Origin: Sphaerimonospora sp050942215
Lineage (GTDB): Bacteria > Actinomycetota > Actinomycetes > Streptosporangiales > Streptosporangiaceae
NCBI RefSeq assembly: GCF_050942215.1
Contig: NZ_CP192056.1
Span: 5,208,001 to 5,272,000 of the forward strand
Length of the DNA: 64,000 nt
Direction of reading: 5' to 3'
Below, in pieces: positions 1 through 8,654 of this stretch (position 1 is its first letter; each line of letters begins with the position of its first letter). The notes beneath the pieces are model-generated. The model ran no database searches, was not told the origin of the DNA, and worked only from the letters and a program-made list of their open reading frames with translations. The position numbers and the translations under genes were made by a program.

Positions 1-1
1 G

Positions 2-1036
2 CTGGTGTTCGGCTCGGACGTATGGATGGATCGCGCCGAGGAGGCGGCCAGGGACTTCGCCGAGGAGTGGCGCCTGCCGGTCATCCCCAACGGACAGGGC
101 CGGGGCATCCTGCCCTCCGGCCACGACCTGCTGGTCACCCGGGCCCGGGGGCACGCGTTCAAACAGGCCGACCTGGTCATCGTGGTCGGCACACCCCTCG
201 ACTTCCGCCTGGGCTACGGCTGGTTCGGCGGCAAGGACGGCGCGCCGCTCGCCCGGGTCGTCCACATCGTGGACGCGCCGTCGCAGCTCGCCACGCACGT
301 CGGTCTGGCCGGGTCGGCGACGGGCGATCTCTCCCTCATCCTGTGGGGGCTCGCCACCGCCTGCCGTACCGCCGGGGTGAACCCGAAGGCGTACGAGCCG
401 TGGAAGGATCGGCTGGCCGAGGAGGCGGCGGCCTCGATCGCGTCCGACGCGCCGCTGCTGGAGTCGGACGCCGACCCGATCCACCCGATGCGGATCTACG
501 GCGAGTTGAACAGGCTGCTGGACGACGACGCCGTGGTGATCGGCGACGGCGGCGACTTCGTGTCCTACGCCGGCAAGTACATCGAGCCGCGCAAACCCGG
601 CAACTGGCTCGACCCGGGGCCGTACGGCTGTCTCGGCACCGGCCTCGGCTACTCGATCGCCGCCCGGCTCGCCCGGCCGTCCTCGCAGGTCGTGCTGCTG
701 CTCGGCGACGGCGCCGCCGGGTTCTCGCTGATGGACGTGGACACGCTGGTACGGCACCGCCTGCCGGTCGTCATGATCTGCGGCAACAACGGCATGTGGG
801 GGCTGGAGAAGCATCCCATGCAGTTGCTGTACGGCTACGACGTGGCGGCCGAGCTGCAGCCGCAGTGCCGGTACGACCAGGTCGTGACGGCCCTCGGTGG
901 TGGCGGGGAACTGGTGACCTCACCCGACGAGATCGGCCCTGCGCTGCGGCGGGCGTTCGACTCCGGCGTGCCGTACCTGGTGAACATCGCCACCGACCCG
1001 CAGATCGCCTACCCCAGGAACACCACCGGCATCTGA
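2..1036 (+). CDS. TPP-dependent enzyme, acetolactate-synthase-like (5' truncated by window)
   Basis: The frame is open from the window edge, so about the first third of a usual 550-residue protein is missing. The visible part holds the central domain (VIVVGTPLDFRLGY) and the C-terminal TPP-binding domain. The cofactor motif begins with LLLGDGAAGFS and ends with the GNN about 25 residues later, where Mg-TPP is bound. Family members make acetolactate or decarboxylate 2-oxo acids in the cytoplasm. The sequence resembles the loosely annotated actinobacterial acetolactate synthase group rather than classical IlvB, so the substrate is uncertain. The gene runs convergently towards the kinase gene, with the nested palindrome between them. 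Confidence 0.85.
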   Translation: MVFGSDVWMDRAEEAARDFAEEWRLPVIPNGQGRGILPSGHDLLVTRARGHAFKQADLVIVVGTPLDFRLGYGWFGGKDGAPLARVVHIVDAPSQLATHVGLAGSATGDLSLILWGLATACRTAGVNPKAYEPWKDRLAEEAAASIASDAPLLESDADPIHPMRIYGELNRLLDDDAVVIGDGGDFVSYAGKYIEPRKPGNWLDPGPYGCLGTGLGYSIAARLARPSSQVVLLLGDGAAGFSLMDVDTLVRHRLPVVMICGNNGMWGLEKHPMQLLYGYDVAAELQPQCRYDQVVTALGGGGELVTSPDEIGPALRRAFDSGVPYLVNIATDPQIAYPRNTTGI

Positions 1037-1044
1037 CCCACCCC

Positions 1045-1089
1045 CACGGGAGCGATGCCCACGGGAGTGATGCCCACGGGAGTGATGCC
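1045..1089. repeat. Three tandem 15-bp repeats just after the TPP-enzyme stop
   Basis: The unit CACGGGAGYGATGCC occurs three times head to tail, at 1045, 1060 and 1075. Only one base varies (C or T at position 9). The repeats begin eight bases after the stop codon and end about 17 bases before the large palindrome. Confidence 0.9.
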
Positions 1090-1106
1090 CCATAGGGGTG
1101 GTGGCA

Positions 1107-1368
1107 CCCCCCGCGCGTGATCTTGTAGTTGCTCGCAGACATGCCATCCAACCTGGGCACTCACCTCTCGTGATCTTGCAGAAACTCGCAGCCATGACCG
1201 CTGACCAGCGGTTCAATCTTCCGTGATCTTGCACTTGGAAGTGCAAGATCACGAACGGCGTCGTCGCAGATAGACCGGGTGGCGTGCGAGTTTCTGCAAG
1301 ATCACGACAAGGATATGACCATGTCAGAGGCCGCCCCTGCGAGCAACTACAAGATCACGCGCGGGGGG
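1107..1368. repeat. 262-bp nested palindrome with 53-bp internal period
   Basis: Three pairs of inverted arms share one centre at 1237.5. The outer arms 1107-1138 and 1337-1368 match perfectly over 32 bp. The middle arms 1168-1190 and 1285-1307 match over 23 bp. The inner arms 1222-1236 and 1239-1253 match over 15 bp with a 2-base loop. Every arm contains CGTGATCTTG. The cores start at 1116, 1169 and 1222 on the left and end at 1253, 1306 and 1359 on the right, so the spacing is exactly 53 bp in both halves. The element fills the gap between two convergent genes. It may act as a bidirectional terminator, a protein-binding array or a dispersed repeat. Confidence 0.95.
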
Positions 1369-1385
1369 GTGGTGGGGACCCGATC

Positions 1386-3104
1386 TCAGGGGCTGGGGCT
1401 GGGCGACGGGCTGGGGGACAGATGGGGCGAGGGGGACGGACAGGCCTTCTTGTGGACCACGATGACGACGTTGGACCCCTCGGGCTTGAACTTCCCGGCC
1501 TCCGGCGACTGGCTGCTCACCGGGTCCTTGCATGCTCCCTCGCCCTTGTAGCGGACGACGGGCTGGAGCCCGATCTTGGTAAGCCTGACCTTGGCCACGT
1601 TCTCGGCCAGACCGGTCAGCTCCGGCACCTTGACGAGCTTGTCCGTCGGGCTGGGCGAGGGACTGGGTGACGGGCTCGGCGAAGGGCTGGGCGAAGGACT
1701 CGGTGAGGGGCTGGGCGATGGACTCGGTGACGGGCTCGGCGGCCGGTTCGTCTGAGGCGGAACCGCCCGCGTCGGGCTCGGCGAGGGGGTCTTGGACGGG
1801 CGCGGGCTGGGGCTGGTCGGCGTCGGCGACGGAAGCTCGGCGGTGACGGACGGCTGGATCGGCGTCTCCTCCCCGGAACGGGCCGAGGCGAGGTTCACCC
1901 CGGCCGCGACCAGGCCGACCACGACGACGCACCCGGCCATTCCCGCGACGATGGGCCCGGTGCGCGTCCTGCGCCCCTTCCTGAGCTGCGCACGGCGAGA
2001 CGACCGCGACCCCGGTGGCTGCCCCTCCTGGCGTCCCACGGCGGACGCCGCCTGCGTGGTCAGGGCCGGGGGGACCAGGTGCGGCGGGGCGGTGCCGTCA
2101 TGCCAGGTCTCCCTGGTGATCCGGTAGGTCTGCCCCTCCTCCAGGTAACCCGTCTCCTGGAACGCCGCCTCGATCATCGCCGCGTCCACCTGCTGCTCGG
2201 GCGCCGCCGCGCCGGGCTGCCCGTACGGCGCAGCCGCACCGGACTGTCCGTAGCCGTGGTCGGGCGCGGCCCCGGTGCGCTGGACCGACTGGCGGGCCGC
2301 CTGGCTCATCGCGGCGGCGGACGGCCACCGGCGCGCCGGGTCCTTCGACATCGCGCGCTCCACGACGGCGCGCACAGCGGGCGGCACGTCGGGCGGCAGA
2401 GGCGGTGGAAGCTCACGGATGTGCTTGAGCGCGATCGTCACCGGCGTGTCGCCGTCGAACGGCCGCTGACCGGCGAGGCACTCGTAGGCGACCACGCCCA
2501 GCGCGTAGATGTCCACCGCGGGGGTGACCGGGGCACCCTCGGCCTGCTCGGGAGCGCAGTAGGCGGCGGTGCCCAGGACCATGCCCGCATCGGTGAGACG
2601 GCTGCCCGAGTCGGCGCGTGCGATGCCGAAGTCGGTGAGCACGAGCGTGCCGTCGGAACGGACCAGAAGGTTGCCCGGCTTGATGTCACGATGCACGATG
2701 CCGCTGTCATGGACCGCCTGAAGCGCCGAGGCGGCCTGCGCGATCAGCTCCATCGCGGGCTCGGCGCCGATCCGGACGAGCCGCGTCAGCAGCCGGTCGA
2801 GGGGCTCGCCGTCGACGAACCGCATCACCAGGTAGGCCGTGGGGCCGTCACCGGGTACGTCGGCGACGCCGTAGTCGTACACGTCGACCACGCCCGGATG
2901 ATTGATGGTCGCCATGGCCCTGGCCTCGCCCTGGAAGCGTACGGCGAAGCCGGGGTCGTTGAGCCGCCCGGGGAGCAGAACCTTCACGGCGACCGTGCGC
3001 GCGAGTACGGTGTCCTCTCCTCGCCACACCTCGCCCATGCCCCCGGCGCCCAGCCGGGAATCCAGCCGGTAGCGCCCAGCCAGGGTCGTGCCTTGGGCCA
3101 CCAT
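1386..3104 (-). CDS. PASTA-domain Ser/Thr protein kinase (PknB-like)
   Basis: This 572-residue membrane kinase phosphorylates protein Ser/Thr. The N-terminal kinase domain (about 1-270) shows the glycine loop GAGGMGEVW, the VAIK-type lysine in VAVKVLL, the catalytic HRDIKPGNLL, the DFGIA metal loop and the APEQ motif. A proline- and charge-rich linker follows, then one membrane helix (GPIVAGMAGCVVVVGLVAAG). Next comes an extracytoplasmic Pro-Ser repeat of roughly 45 residues and one PASTA domain (VKVPELTGLAENVAKV) thought to sense peptidoglycan or lipid II. Usual PknB proteins have several PASTA units; here there is one. A second Pro-Ser tail ends the protein. The ATG at 3104 begins right at the GRYRLDSRLG kinase start. 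Confidence 0.95.
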   Translation of the reverse strand: MVAQGTTLAGRYRLDSRLGAGGMGEVWRGEDTVLARTVAVKVLLPGRLNDPGFAVRFQGEARAMATINHPGVVDVYDYGVADVPGDGPTAYLVMRFVDGEPLDRLLTRLVRIGAEPAMELIAQAASALQAVHDSGIVHRDIKPGNLLVRSDGTLVLTDFGIARADSGSRLTDAGMVLGTAAYCAPEQAEGAPVTPAVDIYALGVVAYECLAGQRPFDGDTPVTIALKHIRELPPPLPPDVPPAVRAVVERAMSKDPARRWPSAAAMSQAARQSVQRTGAAPDHGYGQSGAAAPYGQPGAAAPEQQVDAAMIEAAFQETGYLEEGQTYRITRETWHDGTAPPHLVPPALTTQAASAVGRQEGQPPGSRSSRRAQLRKGRRTRTGPIVAGMAGCVVVVGLVAAGVNLASARSGEETPIQPSVTAELPSPTPTSPSPRPSKTPSPSPTRAVPPQTNRPPSPSPSPSPSPSPSPSPSPSPSPSPSPSPSPTDKLVKVPELTGLAENVAKVRLTKIGLQPVVRYKGEGACKDPVSSQSPEAGKFKPEGSNVVIVVHKKACPSPSPHLSPSPSPSPSP

Positions 3105-3501
3105 CTGCGCCCCGTACCCCCTAATTCACTCTGCCCCCGAAGTGTCCAACAAAGCAGCTTCGCGTCGCGAGAAGATAACGACAGGGTCGCAGAAGCCTGA
3201 ATTTGACTGGGCTCCCACTCCAGGGTCAGACCCCGAGCCTAGCGGTTATCAGCCCGTATCGCCGTGCTTCGAATAACGGTCTGGTCAGCTTCTCGGGGTC
3301 ACCTGGACGACCACGGCGGCGGCAGCGCGGACAGAAGCGGAAGAACACCTCGTTCCCACGGCCCGACGGGTCGTGGGAACGCCTTCAGCCGCCGGCCGAC
3401 CACGGTGATCAAAGTGGAAATTCACGATATCACCCCGGCCGCCCACCGCCGATCCGCGCCAGCGGCGCAGCCTCGTCCCGCGTCCTAATAGGCTGACGTA
3501 C
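3105..3501. other. Divergent intergenic region
   Basis: About 400 bases separate the divergent kinase and thioesterase genes. I see no convincing ORF, RNA or strong repeat here. It presumably carries both promoters, but no clear -35/-10 pair stood out. Confidence 0.5.
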
Positions 3502-3879
3502 ATGAGAGTTGTCCCTGGTCTGCGCGCCGAAGTCCTCATCATGGTCGAGCGTGAGGACACCGCCATCAGGGTCGGCAGCGGCGACGTCCCGGTCCTCGGC
3601 ACCCCGCGGCTGCTGTCGTTCGCCGAGGGTGCCATGGTCAAGGCCGTGCAGCCCTACCTGGAGCCGGGGCAGACCACCGTGGGCACGAAAATCGCACTCG
3701 ATCACCGCGCGCCCAGCCCGGTCGGCATGCACGTCGAGGTCAGCGCGGAGCTGGTCGAGGTGGACGGCAGGCGTCTGATCTTCTCGGTCGAGGCCGTCGA
3801 CAAGAACGGGACGCTGGTCGCCACTGGGCGGGTCGAGCGGGTCATCGTCGACCGCGAGAGGTTCCTCGCCCGCCTGTGA
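3502..3879 (+). CDS. Hotdog-fold thioesterase, FlK-like
   Basis: This 125-residue single-domain hotdog protein probably hydrolyses an acyl-CoA in the cytoplasm. The residues used by the fluoroacetyl-CoA thioesterase FlK appear in order: Thr in LGTPRL, Glu in SFAEGAM and His in LDHRAPSPVG. This supports the FlK/YbgC-like subgroup. The length is normal for the family. The protein stands alone and faces the biotin carrier gene. A physiological role in general acyl-CoA clearance is more likely than fluoroacetate resistance, but that is inference. Confidence 0.85.
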   Translation: MRVVPGLRAEVLIMVEREDTAIRVGSGDVPVLGTPRLLSFAEGAMVKAVQPYLEPGQTTVGTKIALDHRAPSPVGMHVEVSAELVEVDGRRLIFSVEAVDKNGTLVATGRVERVIVDRERFLARL

Positions 3880-3924
3880 CACTCGCCTCCGGACCACCCC
3901 GCCTGTGACACTCACCTCCGCACC
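3871..3924. repeat. Short direct repeat at the thioesterase 3' end
   Basis: CGCCTGTGACACTC with a following CTCCG block occurs at 3871 and again at 3900. It duplicates the last codons and the stop of the gene into the intergenic space, 29 bp apart. No function is suggested. Confidence 0.7.
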
Positions 3925-4015
3925 CGTCCATGACGGCTACCCGTGTTTCCACCTGTGGGCCGTCTGTGCGCCGCGTGTGACGACCCGCGTGGACCGTCGG
4001 CCCGGGACGCCCGTC

Positions 4016-4228
4016 CTACTCGATGACGGCGATCAGGTCGCCCTCCTGGACGACGTCGCCCTCGGCCACCTTGAGCTGCGCCACGACACCGGAGTCCTCG
4101 GCGATGACCGGGATCTCCATCTTCATCGACTCGAGGATGACGAGTGTGTCGCCCTCCTCGATCGTGTCGCCCTCGCTCACGACGATCTTCCAGACGTTCG
4201 CCACCATCTCGGCGCGCACCTCGGCCAC
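4016..4228 (-). CDS. Biotin carboxyl carrier protein (biotin/lipoyl attachment)
   Basis: This 70-residue stand-alone biotinyl domain carries the ESMKMEIPV motif; the central lysine is the biotin attachment site. It would shuttle carboxybiotin between a biotin carboxylase and a carboxyltransferase in an acyl-CoA carboxylase. It lies 32 bases downstream of the biotin carboxylase gene on the same strand, so the two are probably co-transcribed. It is as short as the known actinobacterial free-standing BCCPs and has no N-terminal extension. No carboxyltransferase subunit is present nearby, so that partner must be encoded elsewhere. Confidence 0.9.
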   Translation of the reverse strand: MAEVRAEMVANVWKIVVSEGDTIEEGDTLVILESMKMEIPVIAEDSGVVAQLKVAEGDVVQEGDLIAVIE

Positions 4229-4260
4229 CCGGAACTCCCCTCAATCAGCGATCCAGCGGA

Positions 4261-5598
4261 TCAAACTCGCCTCATCCGGGCGACCAGCCCGGTGTCATAG
4301 TCCCCGCTCACGAACTCGGGGTGGTCCAGCAGCTCGGCGCAGAACGGCAGGTTGTGCTTCGGCCCCGCCAGCTTGAAGGCCGAAACGGCGGTACGGCCGC
4401 GGGCCAGTGCCTCCTCCCTTGTGGCGCCGTGAACGCAGAGCTTGGCCATCAGCGGATCATAGAACGGCGTGACCATATTGCCCGCGACATATCCGGAATC
4501 GATGCGAATGCCTTCACCGACCGGCTCCTCCCACGTGTCGATCTTCCCTGGTCCGGGGAAGAACCGCTTGGGATCCTCGGCGTACACCCGAAATTCGATG
4601 GCGTGCCCGCTCGGGGGGCCCACCTCGACCGGGAACACCTCACCGGCCGCGATCCGGATCTGCAGCTCGACCAGGTCGAGTCCGGTGACCAACTCGGTCA
4701 CCGGGTGCTCCACCTGGAGGCGGGTGTTCATCTCCAGGAACACGAAGTCCTGCGCGTCGGCGTCCACGAGGCACTCCACCGTTCCGGCGCCGCGATAGCC
4801 GACCGCCTCCCCCGCTCGTACGGCCGCGGCCAGCATCCGCTCGCGCAACTCTTGGGTGATGCCGGGCGACGGGCTCTCCTCGACGACCTTCTGGTGCCGC
4901 CGCTGGACCGAGCAGTCACGCTCCCCCAGGGCCACCACCGTGCCGTCGGCCAGACCAAGGATCTGCACCTCGACATGCCGGGCTCGCTCGATGTAGCGCT
5001 CTAGCAGGATCGCCGAGTTTCCCCCGAACCTGGCAGCGGCGCGGGCCGCCTGATCGAAGGCCTTGACCAGGGATGCGTCGTCACGTGCGACGCCCATGCC
5101 GATGCCGCCGCCACCACCGGCCGCCTTCACCATGACCGGGTAACCGATCCGAGCCGCCGCTTCGAGGGCCTCCGCCTGGTCGGCCACCGGCTCACGGGTG
5201 CCGGCCGCGACCGGCACACCGGCGCTCTCCATCAGGTTCCGGGCGTTGATCTTGTCGCCCATACGCTCTATCGCGTCGGGATCGGGACCGATCCAGGTGA
5301 GGCCCGCTTCGGTGACCGCACGGGCGAATGCCGCATTCTCGGCGAGGAATCCGTAGCCGGGGTGAATGGCCCGCGCTCTCGTGGCACGGGCGGCGTCGAT
5401 GACCTTACCCGCGTCGAGATAGCTCTGGGCCGGGCCGGCCGGGCCGAGGAGCACGGCGTCGTCCGCCTCGCTCACGAACGGCAGGTCGGCATCCGCCTCC
5501 GAGTGGACCGCGACCGCGCGCAGCCCCATGTCTTTGACCGTACGGATGATCCTCCGGGCGATTTCGCCGCGATTGGCGACGAGAACTGAGTCGAACAC
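4261..5598 (-). CDS. Biotin carboxylase subunit of acyl-CoA carboxylase
   Basis: This ATP-grasp enzyme carboxylates biotin on BCCP using bicarbonate and ATP. Seen in order are the N-terminal VLVANRGEIARRIIRT, the HPGYGFLAEN motif, the glycine-rich ATP loop KAAGGGGGIGM, and EMNTRLQVEHPVTELVTG with the bicarbonate and biotin site residues. The frame is open further upstream, but I choose GTG at 5598. It gives VFDSVLVANRGE, the usual family N-terminus, an AGGG ribosome site eight bases upstream and a normal length of 445 residues. Unlike AccA3-type proteins it has no fused biotinyl domain; that domain is the next gene downstream. Confidence 0.93.
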   Translation of the reverse strand: MFDSVLVANRGEIARRIIRTVKDMGLRAVAVHSEADADLPFVSEADDAVLLGPAGPAQSYLDAGKVIDAARATRARAIHPGYGFLAENAAFARAVTEAGLTWIGPDPDAIERMGDKINARNLMESAGVPVAAGTREPVADQAEALEAAARIGYPVMVKAAGGGGGIGMGVARDDASLVKAFDQAARAAARFGGNSAILLERYIERARHVEVQILGLADGTVVALGERDCSVQRRHQKVVEESPSPGITQELRERMLAAAVRAGEAVGYRGAGTVECLVDADAQDFVFLEMNTRLQVEHPVTELVTGLDLVELQIRIAAGEVFPVEVGPPSGHAIEFRVYAEDPKRFFPGPGKIDTWEEPVGEGIRIDSGYVAGNMVTPFYDPLMAKLCVHGATREEALARGRTAVSAFKLAGPKHNLPFCAELLDHPEFVSGDYDTGLVARMRRV

Positions 5599-5808
5599 GC
5601 AGTCAACCCTATGGTGATCTAGCGGTCCGCTCCCCCGCCTGATTCCGACTGAACCAGCGGGGCGAAACTGTAGGGTCGCCACAATAACCATGCCCTCGGC
5701 GCGGCGTACAACGGCTTCCAGTAAGACATCTGCTACAACCGTTGCTGCAACCGTGCCGGCCCGAGGTGTCCGACTGACGGTGTCCTGCGCGCGACGGGAC
5801 ACGGCCTG

Positions 5809-7086
5809 TCAGACACCCCTTGGGTCGAGATGGTCGATCGCCCGCGCCATCGCCTCCACGACGGCGGGGTCGTACTCGCCGCCCACGCCCAGGCGGAGCC
5901 GTTCGAGCGCGGCGCCGGCCCGGTCCCTGTCGGCCGAGCCGCCCACCAGATCGTCGTAGGCGTTGGCCGCCCTGATGATCCGGCTCGCCAGCGGGGGCGA
6001 GTCGGCGACGGGGTCGCACTGCCGCCGGACGATCTCCGCCACGCCGTGGAGGACTCCGGTCTTCCTGATCACCTCGGCGCCGAGCTCGGCGATCCGGGCG
6101 GCCTGCGCGGGGTCGGCCAGCACCGTCGCCCCGCCCGGGATCGGATCGCGCAGTGAGAGCTGCCCGATGTCGTGCATGAGCGCGGCGTACTCCAGCTCCA
6201 GCAGCTGCGGCTCGGACAGGCCGAGCTCACGTCCGATGGCCAGGGAGAGCCTGCTCACCCGGCGTGAGTGCCCTGGCTCGACATATCCGCCGACCTCGGT
6301 GACCCGGCTGAGCGCGCGCACGGTCTGGAGGTAGGTCGCCCGGATCCCCGCGTACTTGCGGAAGGCGACCTGCGTGACCAGCAGAGGCGCCGCGAAGGCC
6401 GGCAGCGCGGTCAGGTCCATGCTGTGCGAGGCGAGCGCGAGCAGCATTCCTGATGCGGCCACGGCGGCGCCGAGCGGCGCCGCCATCCTGATCTCGTCCC
6501 GTACGGTGACGCCGAACGCGGTCCGCACCTGCTCGGACCGCAGCATCGCCGCGATCATCACGTCGGCGGCGAGCATGACCGTGCCGAGCACGGCCATCAC
6601 GCCCAGCGCGGGCCACCAGTTGTCGCGGAGCGCGATCTCCCGGAGGAAGCCGGTCATCGGCCGGTAGGCGAAGGCCAGCAGCGACCCGGCGAGCAGCCGC
6701 CGGGCCATCGCGTCGAGCCTGGGCGGGCGGCCGACCGCCAGATGCGGCAGTCCGCCCGAGATCATTCCCACCGCCATCACCGCGACGACCTGGAGGGCCG
6801 GGTGGTCGGCCGGGCGGCCGCCGACGTCGAGCAGCAGGGCGTAGCCGAGAGAGGCCGCCGTGGACACCGGGGCCACCTCACGGTTGCCCGGCATCGTCAG
6901 CCGGGCCAGCTCCCCGGCCGCGATGAGCGCACCGAAGCCGAGCGCCACCTGGGAGTCGACCAGGCCGACCGCCGCCGTGTGCGCGATTCCCGCGACGGTC
7001 AGCAGCACGGCCGCGAAGATCAGCAGGAGGTGCCCCGACTCCAGACCGTACGGCGACCTCGCCGCCACCATCCGCCGCTGTCTCAT
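5809..7086 (-). CDS. Membrane HD-domain protein with degenerate HD-GYP region
   Basis: The protein has 425 residues: about eight N-terminal hydrophobic segments, then a C-terminal HD-type domain with GHSRRVSRLSLAIGRELGL and MHDIGQLSL. The HHE...GYP part of a true HD-GYP phosphodiesterase is replaced by RRQCDPVAD, and no GYP is present. Cyclic-di-GMP hydrolysis is therefore doubtful and a regulatory or partner role is more likely. The ATG at 7086 overlaps the stop of the upstream HD-GYP gene in an ATGA, indicating translational coupling. The two proteins share architecture and probably arose by duplication. Confidence 0.8.
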   Translation of the reverse strand: MRQRRMVAARSPYGLESGHLLLIFAAVLLTVAGIAHTAAVGLVDSQVALGFGALIAAGELARLTMPGNREVAPVSTAASLGYALLLDVGGRPADHPALQVVAVMAVGMISGGLPHLAVGRPPRLDAMARRLLAGSLLAFAYRPMTGFLREIALRDNWWPALGVMAVLGTVMLAADVMIAAMLRSEQVRTAFGVTVRDEIRMAAPLGAAVAASGMLLALASHSMDLTALPAFAAPLLVTQVAFRKYAGIRATYLQTVRALSRVTEVGGYVEPGHSRRVSRLSLAIGRELGLSEPQLLELEYAALMHDIGQLSLRDPIPGGATVLADPAQAARIAELGAEVIRKTGVLHGVAEIVRRQCDPVADSPPLASRIIRAANAYDDLVGGSADRDRAGAALERLRLGVGGEYDPAVVEAMARAIDHLDPRGV

Positions 7087-8447
7087 CGCTCCGACGCCAC
7101 CTGGATGGGAGTGGTGGGATCGTCGTGATCCTTCACGGTGGTCTCGACGGCCACGCCGTCGGGCGGCTCCGGCATGGTCTGCGCGTGCCACCAGCCGTCC
7201 CGTTCCAGCGCCCTGACGAAGGTGTCCACCATGACGGGGTCGAACTGGGTCCCGGCGTTCTTGCGCAGCTCGGTCGTCGCCTCCCCGATCGACTTGGCCT
7301 TGCGGTAGGACCGGTCGGACGTCATCGAGTCGAACGCGTCGGCGACCGCGATGATCCGGGCGAACTCCGGGATCTCGGCTCCGGCCAGGCCCATCGGGTA
7401 GCCCTTCCCGTCGAACTTCTCGTGATGGTGCATGATCCCGGCGAACGCCTCGTCGAGGAAGTCGATGCCCCGCACGATCTCCAGCCCCCGCATCGGATGA
7501 AGCTGGATCGCGGCGAACTCCTCCTCGCTGAGCTTGCCCTCCTTCTGCAGCACCTTGGTCGGCACGCCCAGCTTGCCCACGTCGTGGAGCATCCCGGCGT
7601 ACCGGATCGCCTGCAGCCGCTCGGTACCCATGCCGAGCTCCTCGGCGATCATGGAGGATGCGGCCGAGACGCGGGTGCAGTGCCCCCGGGTGTAGTAGTC
7701 CTTGGTCTCCACGGCCTGGCACAGCGCCGCGATGGTCGCGTCGTACGACCGCTGCTCGGCGTGGTAGTGCCCGAGCGCCCAGCGGGCGACGAACAGCGGG
7801 AGCAGCACGAGCACGGTCGAGATCGACTGCACCGTGGCCCACAGGGCAGCGATCAGCAGGCCGAACACGGCGTACCCGACGTACGACCCGAGGAACTGGA
7901 CGGTCGCGCGCAGCGGCACCTGGTTCCTGCCGACCTCGGAGGCGAGTTGCAGGATGCCCGCGGTGAGCAGGAAGTTGATCAGTACGAATGCCCCGGTCGC
8001 CGCGCCGAACGGCACGAGGATGCCGGGGAAGTCCGCCGTCCTGGGCAGACCGGGCACGCCCCCCGCCCATTCGAAGGCCCGACCGGCGGCGTAGCCGCAG
8101 ATGGCGTACTGCGCGCCGTTGAACAGTCGTTTCACCAGCGAGAGCCCGGGACGTACGTTGACCAGGGCCATCAGACCGACCAGGGCCGCACCCTCGGGGC
8201 CGACCAGCACGACGGCGGCCAGCGCGGCGGAGTAGCTCACCGACACCGCCACGTGGGGCACGTTGAGCAGGGTCGGCACGGACTCGCAGAGCAGGAAGAG
8301 CAGGGCCAGCACGAGGAGTGTGGCCCAGTCGAGGCCGGCGACGAGGCCGGGCGTGCTGATGCTGTGCGCGACCAGGAGACCGGCGACCCCGATGAGCGCG
8401 ACGAAGTAGACCCTGGCAGGCCACGGAAGTTCCCGCAATGCGGCCAC
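7083..8447 (-). CDS. Membrane HD-GYP domain protein
   Basis: The protein has 454 residues. The N-terminal half is a multi-pass membrane region of about seven or eight helices. The C-terminal half is a complete HD-GYP domain with HDVGKLGVPTKVL, the HPMRG helix, HHHEKFDGKGYP and DAFDSMTSDRSYR. HD-GYP enzymes hydrolyse cyclic di-GMP or related dinucleotides with two or three metal ions. The membrane part probably senses a signal. It is the first gene of a coupled pair and is preceded by a small hydrophobic peptide gene on the same strand. Confidence 0.88.
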   Translation of the reverse strand: MAALRELPWPARVYFVALIGVAGLLVAHSISTPGLVAGLDWATLLVLALLFLLCESVPTLLNVPHVAVSVSYSAALAAVVLVGPEGAALVGLMALVNVRPGLSLVKRLFNGAQYAICGYAAGRAFEWAGGVPGLPRTADFPGILVPFGAATGAFVLINFLLTAGILQLASEVGRNQVPLRATVQFLGSYVGYAVFGLLIAALWATVQSISTVLVLLPLFVARWALGHYHAEQRSYDATIAALCQAVETKDYYTRGHCTRVSAASSMIAEELGMGTERLQAIRYAGMLHDVGKLGVPTKVLQKEGKLSEEEFAAIQLHPMRGLEIVRGIDFLDEAFAGIMHHHEKFDGKGYPMGLAGAEIPEFARIIAVADAFDSMTSDRSYRKAKSIGEATTELRKNAGTQFDPVMVDTFVRALERDGWWHAQTMPEPPDGVAVETTVKDHDDPTTPIQVASER

Positions 8448-8543
8448 CTCGGCTTAGAGAGGAGCCCGCGACCCCGCGATCTGCTCACAGATGATCAGCC
8501 ACAGGGGCCACGGGCGCGGGTTGGGCATGTCGACAGACACTCC

Positions 8544-8654
8544 CTAGATCCAGGAGATTCCCTGGGTGGTCCCGGTGACCGGACCGGCCAGAGCCAGGAC
8601 CGGCGCGAGTAGCGTCAGCGCCACGATCAGCCTGACGACGATCTTCCCAAGCAT
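8544..8654 (-). CDS. Small hydrophobic peptide (36 residues), unrecognised
   Basis: The ORF begins MLGKIVVRLIVALTLLAPVL and ends QGISWI. It looks like a signal peptide or single membrane anchor with a positive N-terminus. A strong ribosome site (GGAGG, six bases before the ATG at 8654) supports real translation. It lies about 96 bases upstream of the HD-GYP gene on the same strand. I do not recognise the family. It could be a membrane micro-protein that modulates the HD proteins, or an independent secreted peptide. Confidence 0.6.
   Translation of the reverse strand: MLGKIVVRLIVALTLLAPVLALAGPVTGTTQGISWI

Noticed and set aside
1107..1368. CRISPR-like array (repeat about 23-27 bp, spacer about 26-30 bp)
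   Set aside because: Only three units per side, the units invert at the centre, repeats are not identical and no cas genes are present.
5599..5802. N-terminal extension of the biotin carboxylase
   Set aside because: Residues before VFDSVLVANRGE do not resemble the family and a ribosome site fits GTG 5598.
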